From Allodiplogaster sudhausi (Eukaryota > Nematoda > Chromadorea > Rhabditida > Diplogasteridae), in NCBI GenBank assembly GCA_945643635.1, contig CALZFC010000254.1, positions 813,001-877,000 on the forward strand: 64,000 nt of DNA, given 5' to 3'. The translations under genes and the position numbers were made by a program. How positions within the stretch are numbered: position 1 is the first letter of the stretch; each line of letters opens with the position of its first letter. Below the pieces are notes generated by a model. It saw only the letters and a list, made by a program, of their open reading frames with translations. It did no database searches and had not been told where the DNA came from. Of this stretch, positions 24,377 to 36,412 are shown piece after piece.

Positions 24377-25171
24377 CTCGCTTCCTCAAGAAATTAAATC
24401 TCTTATTCTATGATTAAAAGAAATATAAATTTTTTGTTTGAAAAATTTTCCAATTCGTTTATTTTTCATCAGTTTGATAGAAATGGGTTAAATGAAAGTA
24501 CACAGTAAGTATGAACAAGAAAATTGTTCAATATTTATTTATTTTTTTAGCATCATTGAAAAATAAGATGGACGAAATTGGCAGCTGACAACGAAGAGCA
24601 AGCCGACCACGGTGAGATAACTGATGGGAAATGAGCGGAAAATGAGAATTGCGAATTCTTGGATTTGTGAAATCGACCTTTGAATGCTCTGACAAAGGAA
24701 AAGTACATCATCACTTCTCATGTCAAATCTCTTTTTGACACGTTTTGACGAATTGCTGGTTTTTTCTTTCAACATTCGACCATTCAAATGTCATCTCTGC
24801 ATCCCTTTCGCAACCAGCTTGATCCAAAAATAAATTTAAATATTAATGAATTTACTTACATGCGTGCTTCCCTACAGAACAATTCAAATGCGTGTGGATT
24901 AGTCAGGATTCGATTGATCATATAATTTATTCGGATTATGGATAAAGGTTAAGAAGAGAATTTAAAATGAACCATTCGATACGAGGTAGGAATATGTGAA
25001 TGGTATGTCGAGGAATAACTCGCACCGCATTTCAATTCATTGTTACGGAAGAATAATGGGCGGAGAAAATGTACAAAATTTTTTTATCAAATCTAAATTG
25101 TGCCGGGTGGTTTTTGGGATGCTAACGTTGAGTCTTGTTGTTAGGACGGAATCCGGTTGGGTTTTTCACAG
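24377..25171. other. Intergenic, possible short upstream exon
   Basis: At 24584-24610 a plus-strand segment between AG and GTGAGA reads LTTKSKPTT in the phase expected by the exon at 25172. It could be an exon of that gene, but a nine-codon exon cannot be proved by eye. Nothing else is visible. Confidence 0.3.
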
Positions 25172-25409
25172 GACGACAGAACTTCTAGAAGAAAAAGCCT
25201 TCATCTTCGTCAGCGAAACTGTAATGTAAAGCAGTTTGTTTGGCTATTTGAACTGTTAATCAACAAATATCCTTTATCATTAATTAGTCTTTCGCCAATA
25301 TAAGAAGAAGAACGTAGACGACTGGGACGAATGTCATTGGATTCGAGAGAAAGCCAAGTGGCAGATTCAATCGAAAGAGGAATCAGAGGAAGAGTATTTG
25401 GAGAAATGA
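25172..25409 (+). CDS. 3' end of an unrecognised charged protein
   Basis: Two exons fit in phase: 25172-25220 (DDRTSRRKSLHLRQRN) and 25288-25409, which reads FRQYKKKNVDDWDECHWIRE and ends KEESEEEYLEK before TGA. The composition is basic, then acidic and tryptophan-containing, with no repeats. The 5' part is unresolved. The tail sequence is echoed at 25630-25670 (gaagaggatctggagaaatg), a small local duplication in the spacer before cathepsin B. Confidence 0.4.
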
Positions 25410-25695
25410 AGGAAATAGATCGCCAACGAATGAAACAGAATTACTGTTTATGTCTTGGTCACTTATTTTGATTTATTTGATTTAAAAATGTGCTAGCAAT
25501 ACGAGATACGGCAATAGAGAAATAAAGAGAGAGGAGAGAGTATACAATCAAGAAGGTCGTAGAAAGAGAGAGAGAGAAAGAGAGAGAGAGAGGGAGAGAG
25601 AAAGATATTGAGGGAGAGAAAGAGGAAAAGACTGAGGAAGAGGATCTGGAGAAATGAAGGAAGTAGAGTCATAGAAAAAGATATATGTAAACAAG

Positions 25696-27012
25696 TTACA
25701 CGAACCCGTTTCCAGCGTTAATCTTTGGAATTCCGCCAACCACGCCAGATTCGATTCCGCACTCATCCACGCCACGCAGGATGCGGAAGAAGCCTGTTGG
25801 AGCGGTTGGCGGATAAATTTATTTTAAAAAAAATTTTATTTTGGAAATATAATAATTACAAACTCACCGTCCTCTCCCCAGTCGGTGTTCCACGAGTTGG
25901 CAACGAGCCAATACGGCACGCCGCCTTCGACGCCCCAGCCGAGCATCTTCACGGCGTGGCCACCGCCGAGTGCGCCCGCCGTGTGCTGGAGAGAAAATAA
26001 TTTAAATTTAAATTCCCGTCAAATTATATTTGATATGCGATTTTTGCTAGTTCAACATTAATTCCTACCAATTTAATATTTAAATTAAATTGAGTTTATT
26101 ACCAGCTGGTAATGGGCCACTAACCACGTAGATGCCTCCGGCGTAGTTCAGGAAGTCTTCGTAGACTTCAAAGGCAACCTGCAAACTCTCATATTTTTTT
26201 CAATAAAATTTTTTTTTCAACATCAACCTGCCCTTTTAATCTATACATATTCTCTCTTTCATTCTCTATATCCCTCCCTCTCTAACTCTCTCTCCTCTCT
26301 CTCTCTCTCTTTCTCTCTCTCTTTTTCTTTATCCTCTCTATTTATGCACCACCGTCATTCCAAAATACATATAAATCGTTCCTCTTTCCCATTACCTCAA
26401 CTGGACCATTTGTAAGGATCTCCTTCTGGATTGCTTCGACGTTGTCCTTCACTCCGTATGCTGACTTTCCTGCGTTGTTAAAATGATTGACGAATTCTGC
26501 TATATATATAGACAACTCTCATCATTCTCAAGAATTCAAAACTCTGAACGGCATGTGGTTTTATGTTGGAACTGGGCTATTTGAGAACTGCCATAAACTA
26601 TTCCTTTCTTCGATGATCAGATGTATGACCAATTACTATCAGAGAAATCCTGTGATTGCACTGTCAGTTTATTTGCGTATCAGTTTTGATTTTTGTGGTA
26701 CAGTACTTCTAGAGCTCTTTTTCGGCGCTTACCATAGAACTTGTCCTGAGCGTAAGTCTTCTCCGTGTAGCCGGAGATGCACTTTTTCTCGCATTTTGGC
26801 GTCGGGTAGAGGTCGTGCTTGCAGGGGTCGAAGTGGGTCTGAGAAGAAAACTTGTCTCTCTCTCTATCCTTCTCTCTCCCCTCTCTTTCTATTTCTCTCT
26901 TTCTCTCCATCTTACTCTTTTTCCCTCTCTTAATTTATAATCCGATCAAACTTACAATTGCATTTTCCATTTGTTCGCGTATTACCATCGCTTCTTTCCT
27001 ATTCTTACTTTT

Positions 27013-27054
<42 letters not shown>

Positions 27055-28897
27055 TCCTCCCTCTCTCCCCTCACCTTGTTAGAGTGATGCTCGCAAGGCG
27101 GGAACGGATACGGCTTGCATCCCTCGTGCTTGGTGAAGTTCGTCCCCGTCACAATTCCATCTCGCACCCAGTACTTCCAAGCGGCGAGCGGATCTCCGCC
27201 GTTGCAGCTCAAAATAGATAGTAATATTAATATTATTTAATATTTACATTTTGTTTTTGGCTTTGTTGTTGATTTTATTTCAATATTTCTAAAACAAAAT
27301 AAGCTATTACTATTCAATTAAAAATTGATCATTTGAAGATGGCATCGAGATAAAACATCTTGTTTACCCAAAGCCACAGCTCCTGCAGCAAGAGAGCAAG
27401 TCGTCGGCAGAGAGCGAAACCTTGAAAAGATAAATGTATTACCGCTCTACCTATCTTTCTAGCTATATATCTCTCTACCTATCTCTTTCTCTCACTCTAT
27501 CTCTCCTCTCCACGTTCTCTCTCTCCCTCTCTATCACCTCTCCCAACCTGAATCTTTCCCTTGGACGCGATGCAGATTCGGTCAGACATGGCTTCGACGG
27601 CGCCGAATGCCCAGCAGGAACCTGCGTATTGTTAAATGATATTGTCCCTTCCAACCAAACCGATTCCCATTCCTCCCTTTTCTCGGATTTCTTCCTAAAA
27701 AATAAAAGTCAATTACAAATTATTTAATACAATTATTTTTAACAACCTTTCTGTTTAGAACAGATGAGTGAATTTTTATTATATCTAAAATACAAATATT
27801 TGGAAAACAATTAGGGAGATCACTGCTTTTCTTTCGCATTCTCAGAGGAAAGTGCTGGCATTAGTCTTAAACTTGATTTTGGTCTGCTTTAAACGGGTAA
27901 TGAGTTGCATAAATAGTTTGAATGCTATAGTTTGCTTATTTTCTTATTACGCTACGATTAAACATTTCGCTTTCCCTCTTCCTTCTCTTTCTCACAAACA
28001 GTCACGAGCTCTCTCTTCCTGTCTCCCTTTCTCCCTCTCTCTCCCTCTCTCAATCTGTCCCTCTCTCTTCCTCTCTCTCTCCCTCTCTCTCACCACACGA
28101 CGACTGATCCCTGATAGCCTTGAGTGACTCGCACTCTGGCCACTGCTCTCGTGAGTCGAAGCTCTCCGGAACGGCAACGTTGAGAAGGCGCGTCGGTGAG
28201 AGGTTCTTCTTTGCCTGAGAACAGAGAATCTTTGTGTTTTATAAAATCTACTTTTATTCTAATAACCTCGACAGAAAGGCGGACATGGTCGACTCCCATG
28301 AGGCCCCACTTGGTCGCATCCGGATAGTGCGAGAAGCGGCGGTGGCGGCGAGCCTAACAATTTAATCGTTATTTATTGATTTCATGTTTTTTTCAAGGAT
28401 CTTATTGTACTCATTAGAATATATTGACTTATGAACTTTTTTTAATATGAAGGCTAAAAAATTGCATTTATCACATATGAATGCCCCCTTGAAGGAAAGA
28501 AAGAAAGAAGGAAAGTAAGCGTGCGTATCATATCGTCTGGAAGTTCCTTATCACCTGATATTGCAAGCCAAAAAGAATCTAGACAACAGCAGAGTGGACA
28601 GGGGCGCCAATCAACAGAGCGCGCGATTTTATGGTTTCAACTTTGACTTGTCATCCTTTTCTCCTCCACTATCTATGTATATTATATATTTATCCTCATT
28701 TTTCTTCTCGTGTATCTCATGTTTTCTCTCTCTCTGCCTTACTCTCTACGTCTCTCCATTTGTCAGAGATAGGGAGAGATAAAGAGAGACAAGCTTTCCT
28801 ACCGTCCACAGATTCTGCTTCTGATTGACATATCGAATGAGCGCATCACCATGCAGATTAATGGCCTCTTCCGGGATTTCACGGTTACGGTACTCAT
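25696..28897 (-). CDS. Cathepsin B-like cysteine protease, copy 1
   Basis: Papain-family (C1A) protease, secreted or lysosomal, acting on peptide bonds and as a carboxydipeptidase. Eleven exons in phase: 28803-28897, 28267-28353, 28094-28214, 27548-27621, 27368-27420, 27075-27207, 26733-26838, 26396-26469, 26125-26178, 25868-25985, 25696-25793. The propeptide part is [15 protein letters not shown]. The mature enzyme has DQSSCG then [16 protein letters not shown] (catalytic Cys), CGFGCNGGDP, the cathepsin B occluding loop [11 protein letters not shown] with its two histidines, [11 protein letters not shown] (catalytic His) and [13 protein letters not shown] (catalytic Asn), ending [17 protein letters not shown]. 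All key residues are intact. The signal peptide exon is not firmly joined (see 29757-29854). Exon sizes match copy 2 at 47856-56831 almost exactly. Confidence 0.93.
27016..27050 (+). repeat. (TC)n microsatellite
   Basis: TC run lying just past the donor of exon 27075-27207; on the sense (minus) strand it continues the donor GTGAGGGGAGAG as a GA tract. Confidence 0.9.
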
Positions 28898-29254
28898 CTG
28901 GAACCAGTTAGGAATGAATCTTGCAGATAAGGTATTGAAGAGTTTGCTAAACTATTGGATCTCAGATCAAAGTTCTGACCTTATTATAGTTATTTCGTTC
29001 AACATTTACGCCGTATTATTAGCTATACCATAATCGCTATGTACATATATGCACTCACAATCAGCCAAGCGATCACTTTCTGTCCTTTGGGTTTATGAAA
29101 TAATTAGTAAAAAAAATAGTTGCACACCGAGGACGGAATGCCTCACTGAAGAGGTGCTAACGACGTTGTCGATTCCATTGTGGGAACCGCGCTTCGAAAG
29201 CCTAAACAAGAGTGGATAGCGAAAAAAAGAGAATCTTATATTAGATCTCTAACC

Positions 29255-29618
29255 AGGGAACTACCAGAAACCCTAAATTCCAAAAATTCTGATATTTTGC
29301 ATATGGATAGAGCATCACATTGGATGGTTCGGAATGAAAAAATTAGGACCCGAATCCCTCTAAAAAACTTTTTAAACCTATTTAAAGATGCCTGAAAATC
29401 TCGTTTTATCTGTAATGTGCCACGTTAAAGAACGTTCCAACGGTAAAAACATGAAAGGTTAGCGCAGATGGTAGCGCTTCCGCCTTCAATTTTCTGTCGC
29501 TAGTTCAATCTAGAGGGATGCGGGTCCTAATTTTTTCATTCCGAATCATCCAATGTGATGCTCGATCGATATGCAAAATATCAGAATTTTTGGAATTTAG
29601 GGTTTCTGGTAGTTCCCT
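29255..29618. mobile_element. Foldback element with tRNA-like core
   Basis: Two 107-base arms (29255-29361 and 29512-29618) are inverted copies with few mismatches. The left arm starts agggaactaccagaaaccct and the right arm ends with its complement. Between them lies a tRNA-like segment at 29457-29513. It sits between the propeptide exon of cathepsin B copy 1 and its probable signal peptide exon. It has no coding capacity. Confidence 0.8.
29457..29513 (+). other. tRNA-like sequence, SINE or pseudo-tRNA
   Basis: ggttagcgcagatggtagcg resembles a tRNA D-arm with an A box, and tagttcaatctag resembles a T-arm B box. Spacing suits a tRNA without its acceptor stem. It is a tRNA-derived relic rather than a working gene. 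A related ggttagcgcagtggtagtg occurs at 36549-36567. Confidence 0.45.
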
Positions 29619-29756
29619 AGTAAGCAAAGCCCACAAGATTATTATAAACATTCGATGTGTATTACTGCATTTGTACATATGTTCACACACATGAACAAGC
29701 TTTCGTACTGATAGAATTATTTTGGGAAGTGATTTTAAAAAAAAACTCTTATCAAC

Positions 29757-29854
29757 CTCGAATGCTTCGCGAGCGTGAGATTGATGATAAGACAGAAGAC
29801 AAGCAGCAGAAAGGAGCGCTGTAAAATATGTATTGTTATTATCATTATTATCAT
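29757..29854 (-). CDS. Possible signal peptide exon of cathepsin B copy 1
   Basis: ATG at 29854 (minus) opens MIIMIITIHILQ, then RSFLLLVFCLIINLTLAKHS before a GTTGAT donor, a good signal peptide. Its end phase (2) does not match the start phase (1) of the exon at 28803-28897. Either a small exon between them was missed or this exon belongs elsewhere. Confidence 0.4.
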
Positions 29855-31414
29855 TATTATAATTACTGAAAACACATTTGATCGACCAAGGTTGATTCAG
29901 TCGCTTCACCAGGACAATAATATTTCTTGATATAGCAAACAATCATTGTTTGGATAAATATCTGACTGTATCACAAGGACGTTCGCTCAATATACATGAC
30001 ATCTAAATTAAATGTATAATTAGGGAACCAACCATGCTCGACGAATCGCAGCTGCTGGACTGCCTGATGGAAGGGACCGGGTGGGCATCTTATCAAATAG
30101 TCAAGGGCACGTTTGATCTTTCTTCTTTTCTATCCCTCTCGCTCACTCTCTCTCTCTCTTCTTCTTTTTTTCTCTATCTCTCTCTCTTTCTCTCTCTTCC
30201 ACTCTCTCTCTCCTCGTTCCTTGCACTGCCGTCCTCCCTTCATCAAGACGTTCTTGGTCGTGCCTGCCTCCTCAACCTGCCACTCTATTTTCCCGCTAAG
30301 ACCGTCTTGACCGATAGGACGGTTGATAGAGAGAGAGAGAAAGAGGAAATCTGAGAGAAAGAGATAAGATAAAGATAACAGACCTACAACGATAGAGAGA
30401 AACAGACAAAAGAAGAGAGAAAGTGAGAAAGAGAGGGAAAGAGAGAAAGTGACTGTGAGACAGAAAGGCGAGAGTGCGAGAGAAATCGTTTGTCTCTGCG
30501 TTTCCTTATCAACGTCCGGTATCATGCCACTCTATTACATCCATTTTTTCAATTTATAATTCCAAACTCATAACATCACAAGACAAGGGCCTATTCTTTT
30601 TTCACCTTCTTTTATTGGCCATGAGTCTCTTTCGTTTTGAATTCTTCTAGTATCCAAAAATGTTTTAATACGAGTTAAAATTAATTTAACTCATTTTTGT
30701 TAAATTTATATATGATCCAGGATTATCTACATAGTAATTAGTTCACGTTAATATAACCAAACACATTTCGGTAAATATCGTCCCGCATTTCGAGAATTTG
30801 CAATTACGTGTCGAGCGGGAAATAGAAAATTACTGGTGGTTTCCACGAATAAAAACATCGCAATGAGCTTTGCTAACGATCGCTTTTCTTCGCTGCCTAC
30901 TCTTTCGTACTAATATGATTCATTTGGGTGATCGTGTCTTCCTTTTTTTGAATAAATTCTGAGCTATTAGGATTTTGTATTATTTTTCCCATTGTCACTT
31001 ACAATTAGCCCACAGAGAATGTTGTGTCCTGGGATATCACTATTTCGTGTTACAATATTGTGCAGATTTTACGTTGTCACACAATTGTGTCCCACTTTGT
31101 GTCACAATCTCTATTATATTAAATTGTGACCCCCAGTGTAGCAGAAGTGTGGCACGGCATGCCACAATTTTGCAGCGTTGGAGCGCATCTCAGGACGGCA
31201 AAACTGCGACATTGCATGTCACAATGGAGAGGCAGCACAAAAATTGTGACATCTCCCCATCGATTGCCCTGCTTCCGTTTTCTCTCCATTCCCCTTCATG
31301 CACTCCTCTTATTTATTTTGATCCATTTCATACAAGATTATGCCGTCCACTTGGAGCTCGATGAAAAAAAGCTTGTGATTAATTTTTTTTTTTAGAAATC
31401 TCACAATCATCATA
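29855..31414. other. Intergenic, dispersed repeat and simple sequence
   Basis: 30490-30870 is similar in order of phrases to 46690-47220 (both have a cgtttgtctct start and an actggtggttt phrase), so it is a dispersed repeat. 31000-31250 carries many degenerate copies of ttgtgac/gtcacaat. CT and GA tracts fill 30120-30480. Minus-strand pieces near 30040-30100 and 30235-30320 are open, but no splice-consistent gene could be built. Confidence 0.45.
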
Positions 31415-31489
31415 CTAAAGCCGTTCGGCCAGCTCGGACCAGCCGCTGCCCTGCCAGCCGGCATCGAACGCCAGCCACATAGGCAGCAT
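31415..31489 (-). CDS. Orphan terminal exon, unknown protein
   Basis: After a good acceptor (tgtttcag) the minus strand reads MLPMWLAFDAGWQGSGWSEL and ends AERL before TAG, 24 codons. Its tryptophan-rich, GC-rich composition suggests real coding sequence. Upstream exons were not identified in the duplicated region to its right. Confidence 0.35.
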   Translation of the reverse strand: MLPMWLAFDAGWQGSGWSELAERL

Positions 31490-31899
31490 CTGAAACACCC
31501 CCCGATGCCGCTGCATTAATGCCGATGCCGCGGTAGATTTATTCGTTGTCGTTATTATTCTACTTATGTATATATCGGGGTTATGAATAGCATATGTACT
31601 AGTCATGACCGTCTTTCTCTCTCCATATCACTCTCACTGTCTCTCACCCTATCTCGCTCTCTCACACTTTATTCTCGCGTTATATATGTATGTATGTACA
31701 TATCTTTGAAAAAAACCATGAGCTTGCGACAGAAAAAGCTCAAGGGAATCAACAAGGAGATTTTCAAAATAAGGCGACCGAGTTATTAGGGCTTTATTAG
31801 ATATTTTTGATGACTTTTTATTTTTTTTTTATTTAATAATAATAAAATGTGTTTATTGGATCATAAAATAAAATTGATGGAATACGATTTAAATTAAAT

Positions 31900-32141
31900 A
31901 AATTTAAATTAGTGAAAATTTCACATGCGCAAAGAGAAGGAAAGGACAAGGAAACGATCAGGCTACTGGAATCAGAACAAGTCGCCGAAAAAGAAGCAGA
32001 GAAGGTGCGAGAGAGAACGAGAGAGTGGAAGAACAAGGAGCAAAAAGGGGCCAAGGTGAGGGAGGAGAAGGAAACGAGGAGAGAGTGTGGTGAGGGAAGG
32101 ATAAGAAAAAGAAAGAAAGCGTGGCAAGAGGAAGAGTGAAG

Positions 32142-32172
<31 letters not shown>

Positions 32173-33450
32173 TTGGGGGAAAAGCCAAGACGGAATAAAA
32201 CAAAGTAAAATTCCATCGCTATCCTTGCATACCCAGTGGTTTTCAGCAGCCGAGAAATTATTTCTAGTCTTGATCAAATCAAAGTGCCGCTGAGATTTTC
32301 AAAATAAGTCGACCGAGTTAAAGACAGGACTTGTGCGAAGAAAGTATTTTTATTAATGAAATTGAAAATAATAAGGTTCAAGTTAAAAAAAAGCTCGGTG
32401 GAATATAATTTCTTCTTTCATCAATAGCTAAAGCATCATCAGACATCTATGGCCTCTCTGACTGACCGAGCGAAAAGAACAAAAATTGCGCAATTGTATG
32501 TTCGTAGAATTGTATGTTCGTAAAATAGTTCGTAGAGTAGCTTCGCCTCGTTCTACCATCTGTCTCTCTTTCTCATTCTCTCTCTCCTCTCATCTCATTC
32601 TCTCTCCCATTTCGTTCTCTAATTAGTCGCTTTCATGATTGTGGAACTGGCGTCCATGGGTGGCCTTCCCCGGTACGTTTCAGATGTACGAATTTTCTCA
32701 ATTTAGGATGAATTTTTCGTCCGAGGCAGAAATTGTTTAGAAAAATTTTAAGATTTGAGGCCGGGGCCTCCTTCGGGGCCGACCACGGAGGCCGGGGCTG
32801 TTTATTTTCGACCCCCGGCCACTCTTGCTGGCGTCCGGGCTGAAGACACTGGAACGCACCAGAGAGGACTGCACCCAGGATGACAGCGATCTCGAGGAGT
32901 CGATGAAGAAGCTGAGAAGAACACTAACAGCAGAGATTGAACAGCAAGGAGTGACAATCAAGTTCTTTTAGTTACTCTGGCAATGGAAGCAATCGTATGG
33001 TAAACAATATTGTCTACTTGAATGCTATATATGACCCAGTCCCTAGCATGTTCAGATAATTTATTTTGATTTGATATTCCTAAATTCATGTCATAGTGTT
33101 CTTTTTGTCTCCGCAGGCCACAAGTAAGTTAATTAGTGAAAGTGCAGTAATAGACCCAAAAGCGATGAGATAGCGCTTTTTATAAGTTGAAAAAAAATTA
33201 ATTTATCTCTTTAAAAAATTTCATTGATTTCTTTTTTACATTACAGAAATTAAAAATTAACGGAAGTTGAACGGCCATTGAGCACAATGGGTAAATTGTT
33301 TAATTTTATTTTAAAGTAAATAAATTTAGCGGACTAGTGATCTATAAATGAGCACGTACTTTGGTTGTTATTTTTGGGCTTTTATCAATTTAACTGAATT
33401 ATTTGTGGAAAAGTATATTATTTAAATTACAATTACATTGGCACTGTTCT
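31900..33450 (+). repeat. Segmental duplication, unit A copy 1
   Basis: Phrases at 31930-32160, 32380-32600, 32827-32920 and 33365-33450 recur in the same order at 34640-34850, 35020-35260, 35285-35390 and 35468-35545. Copy 1 has lost the AG acceptor before the second coding segment and carries a 173-base insertion at 32655-32827, so its coding exons look dead. Confidence 0.7.
32655..32827. mobile_element. Small hAT-like MITE with 8 bp target duplication
   Basis: It is flanked by direct repeats ctggcgtc at 32647-32654 and 32828-32835. The ends catgggtggcc and ggccactcttg are imperfect inverted repeats of the hAT type (CA-G-GTGGCC). The duplicated segment at 35282-35300 has the uninterrupted site ctggcgtccgggctg, which proves the insertion. 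The interior is GC-rich with no coding. Confidence 0.8.
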
Positions 33451-33451
33451 T

Positions 33452-33595
33452 TTAAAACTTTCCCGGCCAGCCAAGCGGTTTCTCCGGGAGCAGCGTCGAT
33501 TGATAGGAATTGAGGATGATCGAGCGCGGGTCGGGGCGGGGGGCGAACTTGTCATTTTTGACAGTGGAGCGAATGGGGAGCGGCGCCACTTGCCA
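33452..33595 (-). CDS. Orphan terminal exon, unknown protein
   Basis: After a gcccag acceptor, 48 codons run to TAA. The product begins WQVAPLPIRSTVKNDKFAPR and ends PLGWPGKF. It is clearly protein-like and GC-rich. It lies between duplicated blocks, so its gene may have been split by the rearrangements. The family was not recognised. Confidence 0.4.
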   Translation of the reverse strand, partial: WQVAPLPIRSTVKNDKFAPRPDPRSIILNSYQSTLLPEKPLGWPGKF

Positions 33596-33662
33596 CTGGG
33601 CCACCCCGCCCCTACTCTTATAAATGAGCACGTACTTTGGTTGTTATTTTTGGGCTTTTATC

Positions 33663-33960
33663 AATTTAACTGAATTATTTGTGGCTTATGTAATATGCAA
33701 AAAATACTACATATATGGCACTAAGTGGTCTCAGCTTTTGACGAAAAGATTGAATTTCGAGGCCATTTTCTTCATTGCCATCTCGTCGCGCGAGGATTTC
33801 GCTGTCTATCTTATTTATTTCGATGTTATTAATCAATTAATTCACGCTTCCATATTTAACAGCATGCATTCATACCAATTTTTTCGGATCGAATTTGTTG
33901 CAATGAAAACAACCATAGATGGAAAACTTTGGTGGATAAAATTAAAAAAATAACTATCGC
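33663..33960. repeat. Segmental duplication, unit C copy 1
   Basis: It closely matches 36061-36330 (shared phrase tctcagcttttgacgaaaag and flanks). It is noncoding in both copies. Confidence 0.75.
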
Positions 33961-33984
33961 TTTTATCTTATTGTTAGGCGACCG

Positions 33985-34424
33985 AAACGAGAAAGCCACT
34001 TATTGTTTATATATTTTTTTCTTTTAATGTGATGACAGTTCTGCCGGGTAGAGGCGGTTCTCGACTTCGCGGAGTTTCGAAGTGAAATACTTTCATGCAT
34101 TTTTTTATCTTTTTAAATCTTCAAAAGAAATTTACTTATCACATATAAATGTGTCTGCATCTTTGAGAAACGCAAGTGCGCGTTTCTCAAGCTACATATG
34201 GTGTGACTTCATTAAATTTAACAGCCAACTTATCGAACTATGAAAGGGCGCGAAATTCAAAAGCGAATTCTTTCGACCTCATAGATTGGCTCGATACGCT
34301 GCCTGCCCGCCGGCACGAGATGGCTGGTTGGATCGAAGAGCGCGAGGCGCGTCCGCCCGTCGTAGGAAGCAAAGTGGCCACGCCGGTCGAGCAGAGCCGG
34401 CTCCACGTCGTAGAGAATGCAGTT
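33985..34424 (-). pseudogene. Truncated copy of the acyltransferase 3' end
   Basis: 34278-34424 repeats, codon for codon, the penultimate exon of the gene at 38215-44790 (NCILYDVEPALLDRRG to RQRIEPIYE). The last exon survives as 34030-34080 but lacks its acceptor and first codons and has lost the TGA. No other exons are present. It is a 3' fragment carried along by the segmental duplication. Confidence 0.8.
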
Positions 34425-34639
34425 CTGAAAAAAAACTCTGATTTGAATTCGCGCTTTTCCTTGAGATTTTAGAGCATCGCGACTTGAATGGTCAGGATAA
34501 TTAGACTAGATTTCGATTGAGTTTTGTGCTCCTTAACGTGACGAATATATCAATAAACTATTTTATCATTTTATCATTTAAAATGTTTACTCCTAATTCT
34601 AAGGAAGATTTCTATTGAGAAAAGCTTGCAAAAAAATAC

Positions 34640-35396
34640 ATGAAAACGATCAGGCGATTGGAATCAGAAGTCGGCGAAAAAGAAGTAGAGAAGGATCGAG
34701 AGAGAACGAGAGAGTGGAAGAACAAGGAGCAGAAAGGGGCCAAGGTGAGGGAGGAGAAGGAATCCGGGAAGAGAATGTGGTGAGGGAAGGATAAGAAAAA
34801 TGGAAGAGAGCGTGGTAGGAGGAAGAGTGAAGGAGAGAGAGAGAGAGATAGGAAAAGCCAGATGGAAAATAACACAGTCAAATTCCATCGCTAGCCTTGC
34901 ACACCCGGTGGATTTCACCGGCAGTGAAATTATTTAATGTGTTGATCAAGTCAAACTACCGCTGTGATCTGCTACTTCGAGGGAAATATTTTATTTATGA
35001 AATTGAGATTTATAATAAGGTTCGAGCTAAAAAAAAAGCTCGTGGGAATATAATTTCTTCTTTCATCAATAGCGAAAGCATCATCAGACGGCTATCGCCT
35101 CTCTGACTGACCAGAGCGAAAAGAACAAAAATTGCGCAATTGTAGGGTTCGTAGAATCAGCTTCGCCTCGTTCTACCATCTGTCTCTCCTTCTCATTCTC
35201 TCTCTCACACCCATTCTCTTTCTCCTCTCATCTCATTCTCTCACATTTCGTTCTCTAATTAGTCTCTGTCATGCAGGTGGAACTGGCGTCCGGGCTGAAG
35301 ATACTGGAAGGCATCCGAAATGACTGCACTCTGAATGACAACGATCTCGAGGAGGCGATAAAGATGTTGAGTAGAAAACTAACTGCAGATAACTAA
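34640..35396 (+). CDS. Small coiled-coil protein
   Basis: Two exons fit in phase 0: 34640-34744 (starts MKTIRRLESEVGEKEVEKDR, donor AAG/GTGAGG) and 35277-35396 (acceptor atgcag, starts VELASGLKILEGIRNDCTLN, stop TAA), 74 residues in all. It is rich in Glu, Lys and Arg with heptad-like spacing, so probably a coiled coil. The homologous copy at 31900-33000 is broken. This may be a fragment of a longer gene rather than complete. Confidence 0.4.
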
Positions 35397-36060
35397 CTAA
35401 AAGCGGGGAGATTTACTATTTTAAAGTCAATAAATTTAATGGATTAGTGATATATAAAAAATACTTTGGTAGCTATTTTTGGGTTAATTTAACTGAACAT
35501 TTAGTGGAAAGTATATTATTAAAATTAAATTACATTAACGGTGTTTTTAGAGCTTTAATTATTTTATGAGTTAAATAATTAAAGCACAAATATAATGTAA
35601 ATAATAATTTCGTTGACAGCTATTGTTGCGGCCCATGCCGGAGTTGCCGGCACCAACAAAGGGAAAATTTCCTGCAAAGAGGAGGGAATGGTGGAAAGAG
35701 AGAAGAAAGAGAAGATAGGAAAGTGAGAGTAAGCGAGATAGAAATAAAGAATAATATCCATCAACTTCTCACAAACTCATGCGCCTCTTCAAAGGAGGCG
35801 ATGACAGAGAAACACTTTTCAGCCATACAAAATGAAACCTCCACCACGGTGGTTTACATTTTCTCCCGAATGATTTAAGAAACTTTTGTTCGGCAATCGG
35901 TGATCGGACTGCCTCTGGTATCCTGTTCTTTAAAAAATATTTACGAGGAATCCTTTGACGTTTGAAAAAGTTGATTATTCAACATTATACTAGGCAAATT
36001 TATGCAGGTTGGTGGCAAGTTATATATGCAAATTAGCATGCAATGGCTAAGAATCAATTA

Positions 36061-36330
36061 GTTTATGTAATACGCAAAAAAATACTATATGACACTAATT
36101 GTAAGTGGTCTCAGCTTTTGACGAAAAGATTGAATTTCGAGGCCAATTTCTTCATTGCCATTTCGTCGCTCGAGGATTTAGCAGTTTATCTTATTTATTT
36201 CGATGTTATTAAATAACGCGTGTAATCAATTAATCCACGCTTCCATATTTAACAGCAGATATTCATACCAATTTTTCGGATCAAATTTGTTGCAATGAAA
36301 ACGACCATGCATACATATGTAAATGGCAAA
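36061..36330. repeat. Segmental duplication, unit C copy 2
   Basis: Second copy of 33663-33960 with small indels. Some 1.8 kb of unrelated sequence separates it from the following duplicated block at 38150, whereas the two blocks are adjacent in copy 1. Confidence 0.75.
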
Positions 36331-36412
36331 CTTTGGTTGAGAAAGTTTAAAACTGGAGATACATTTTAGCCAGAATTCATAAACAAGACTACTGTAGCTC
36401 ACAAATGATTAC

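Noticed and set aside
29505..29942. 145-codon minus-strand frame
   Set aside because: It mostly crosses the foldback arm and reads the signal peptide exon in another frame.
30034..30100. MLDESQLLDC on the plus strand as a cathepsin L motif
   Set aside because: Only a few residues match, no flanking cathepsin L sequence or splice context follows, and the minus strand is equally open.
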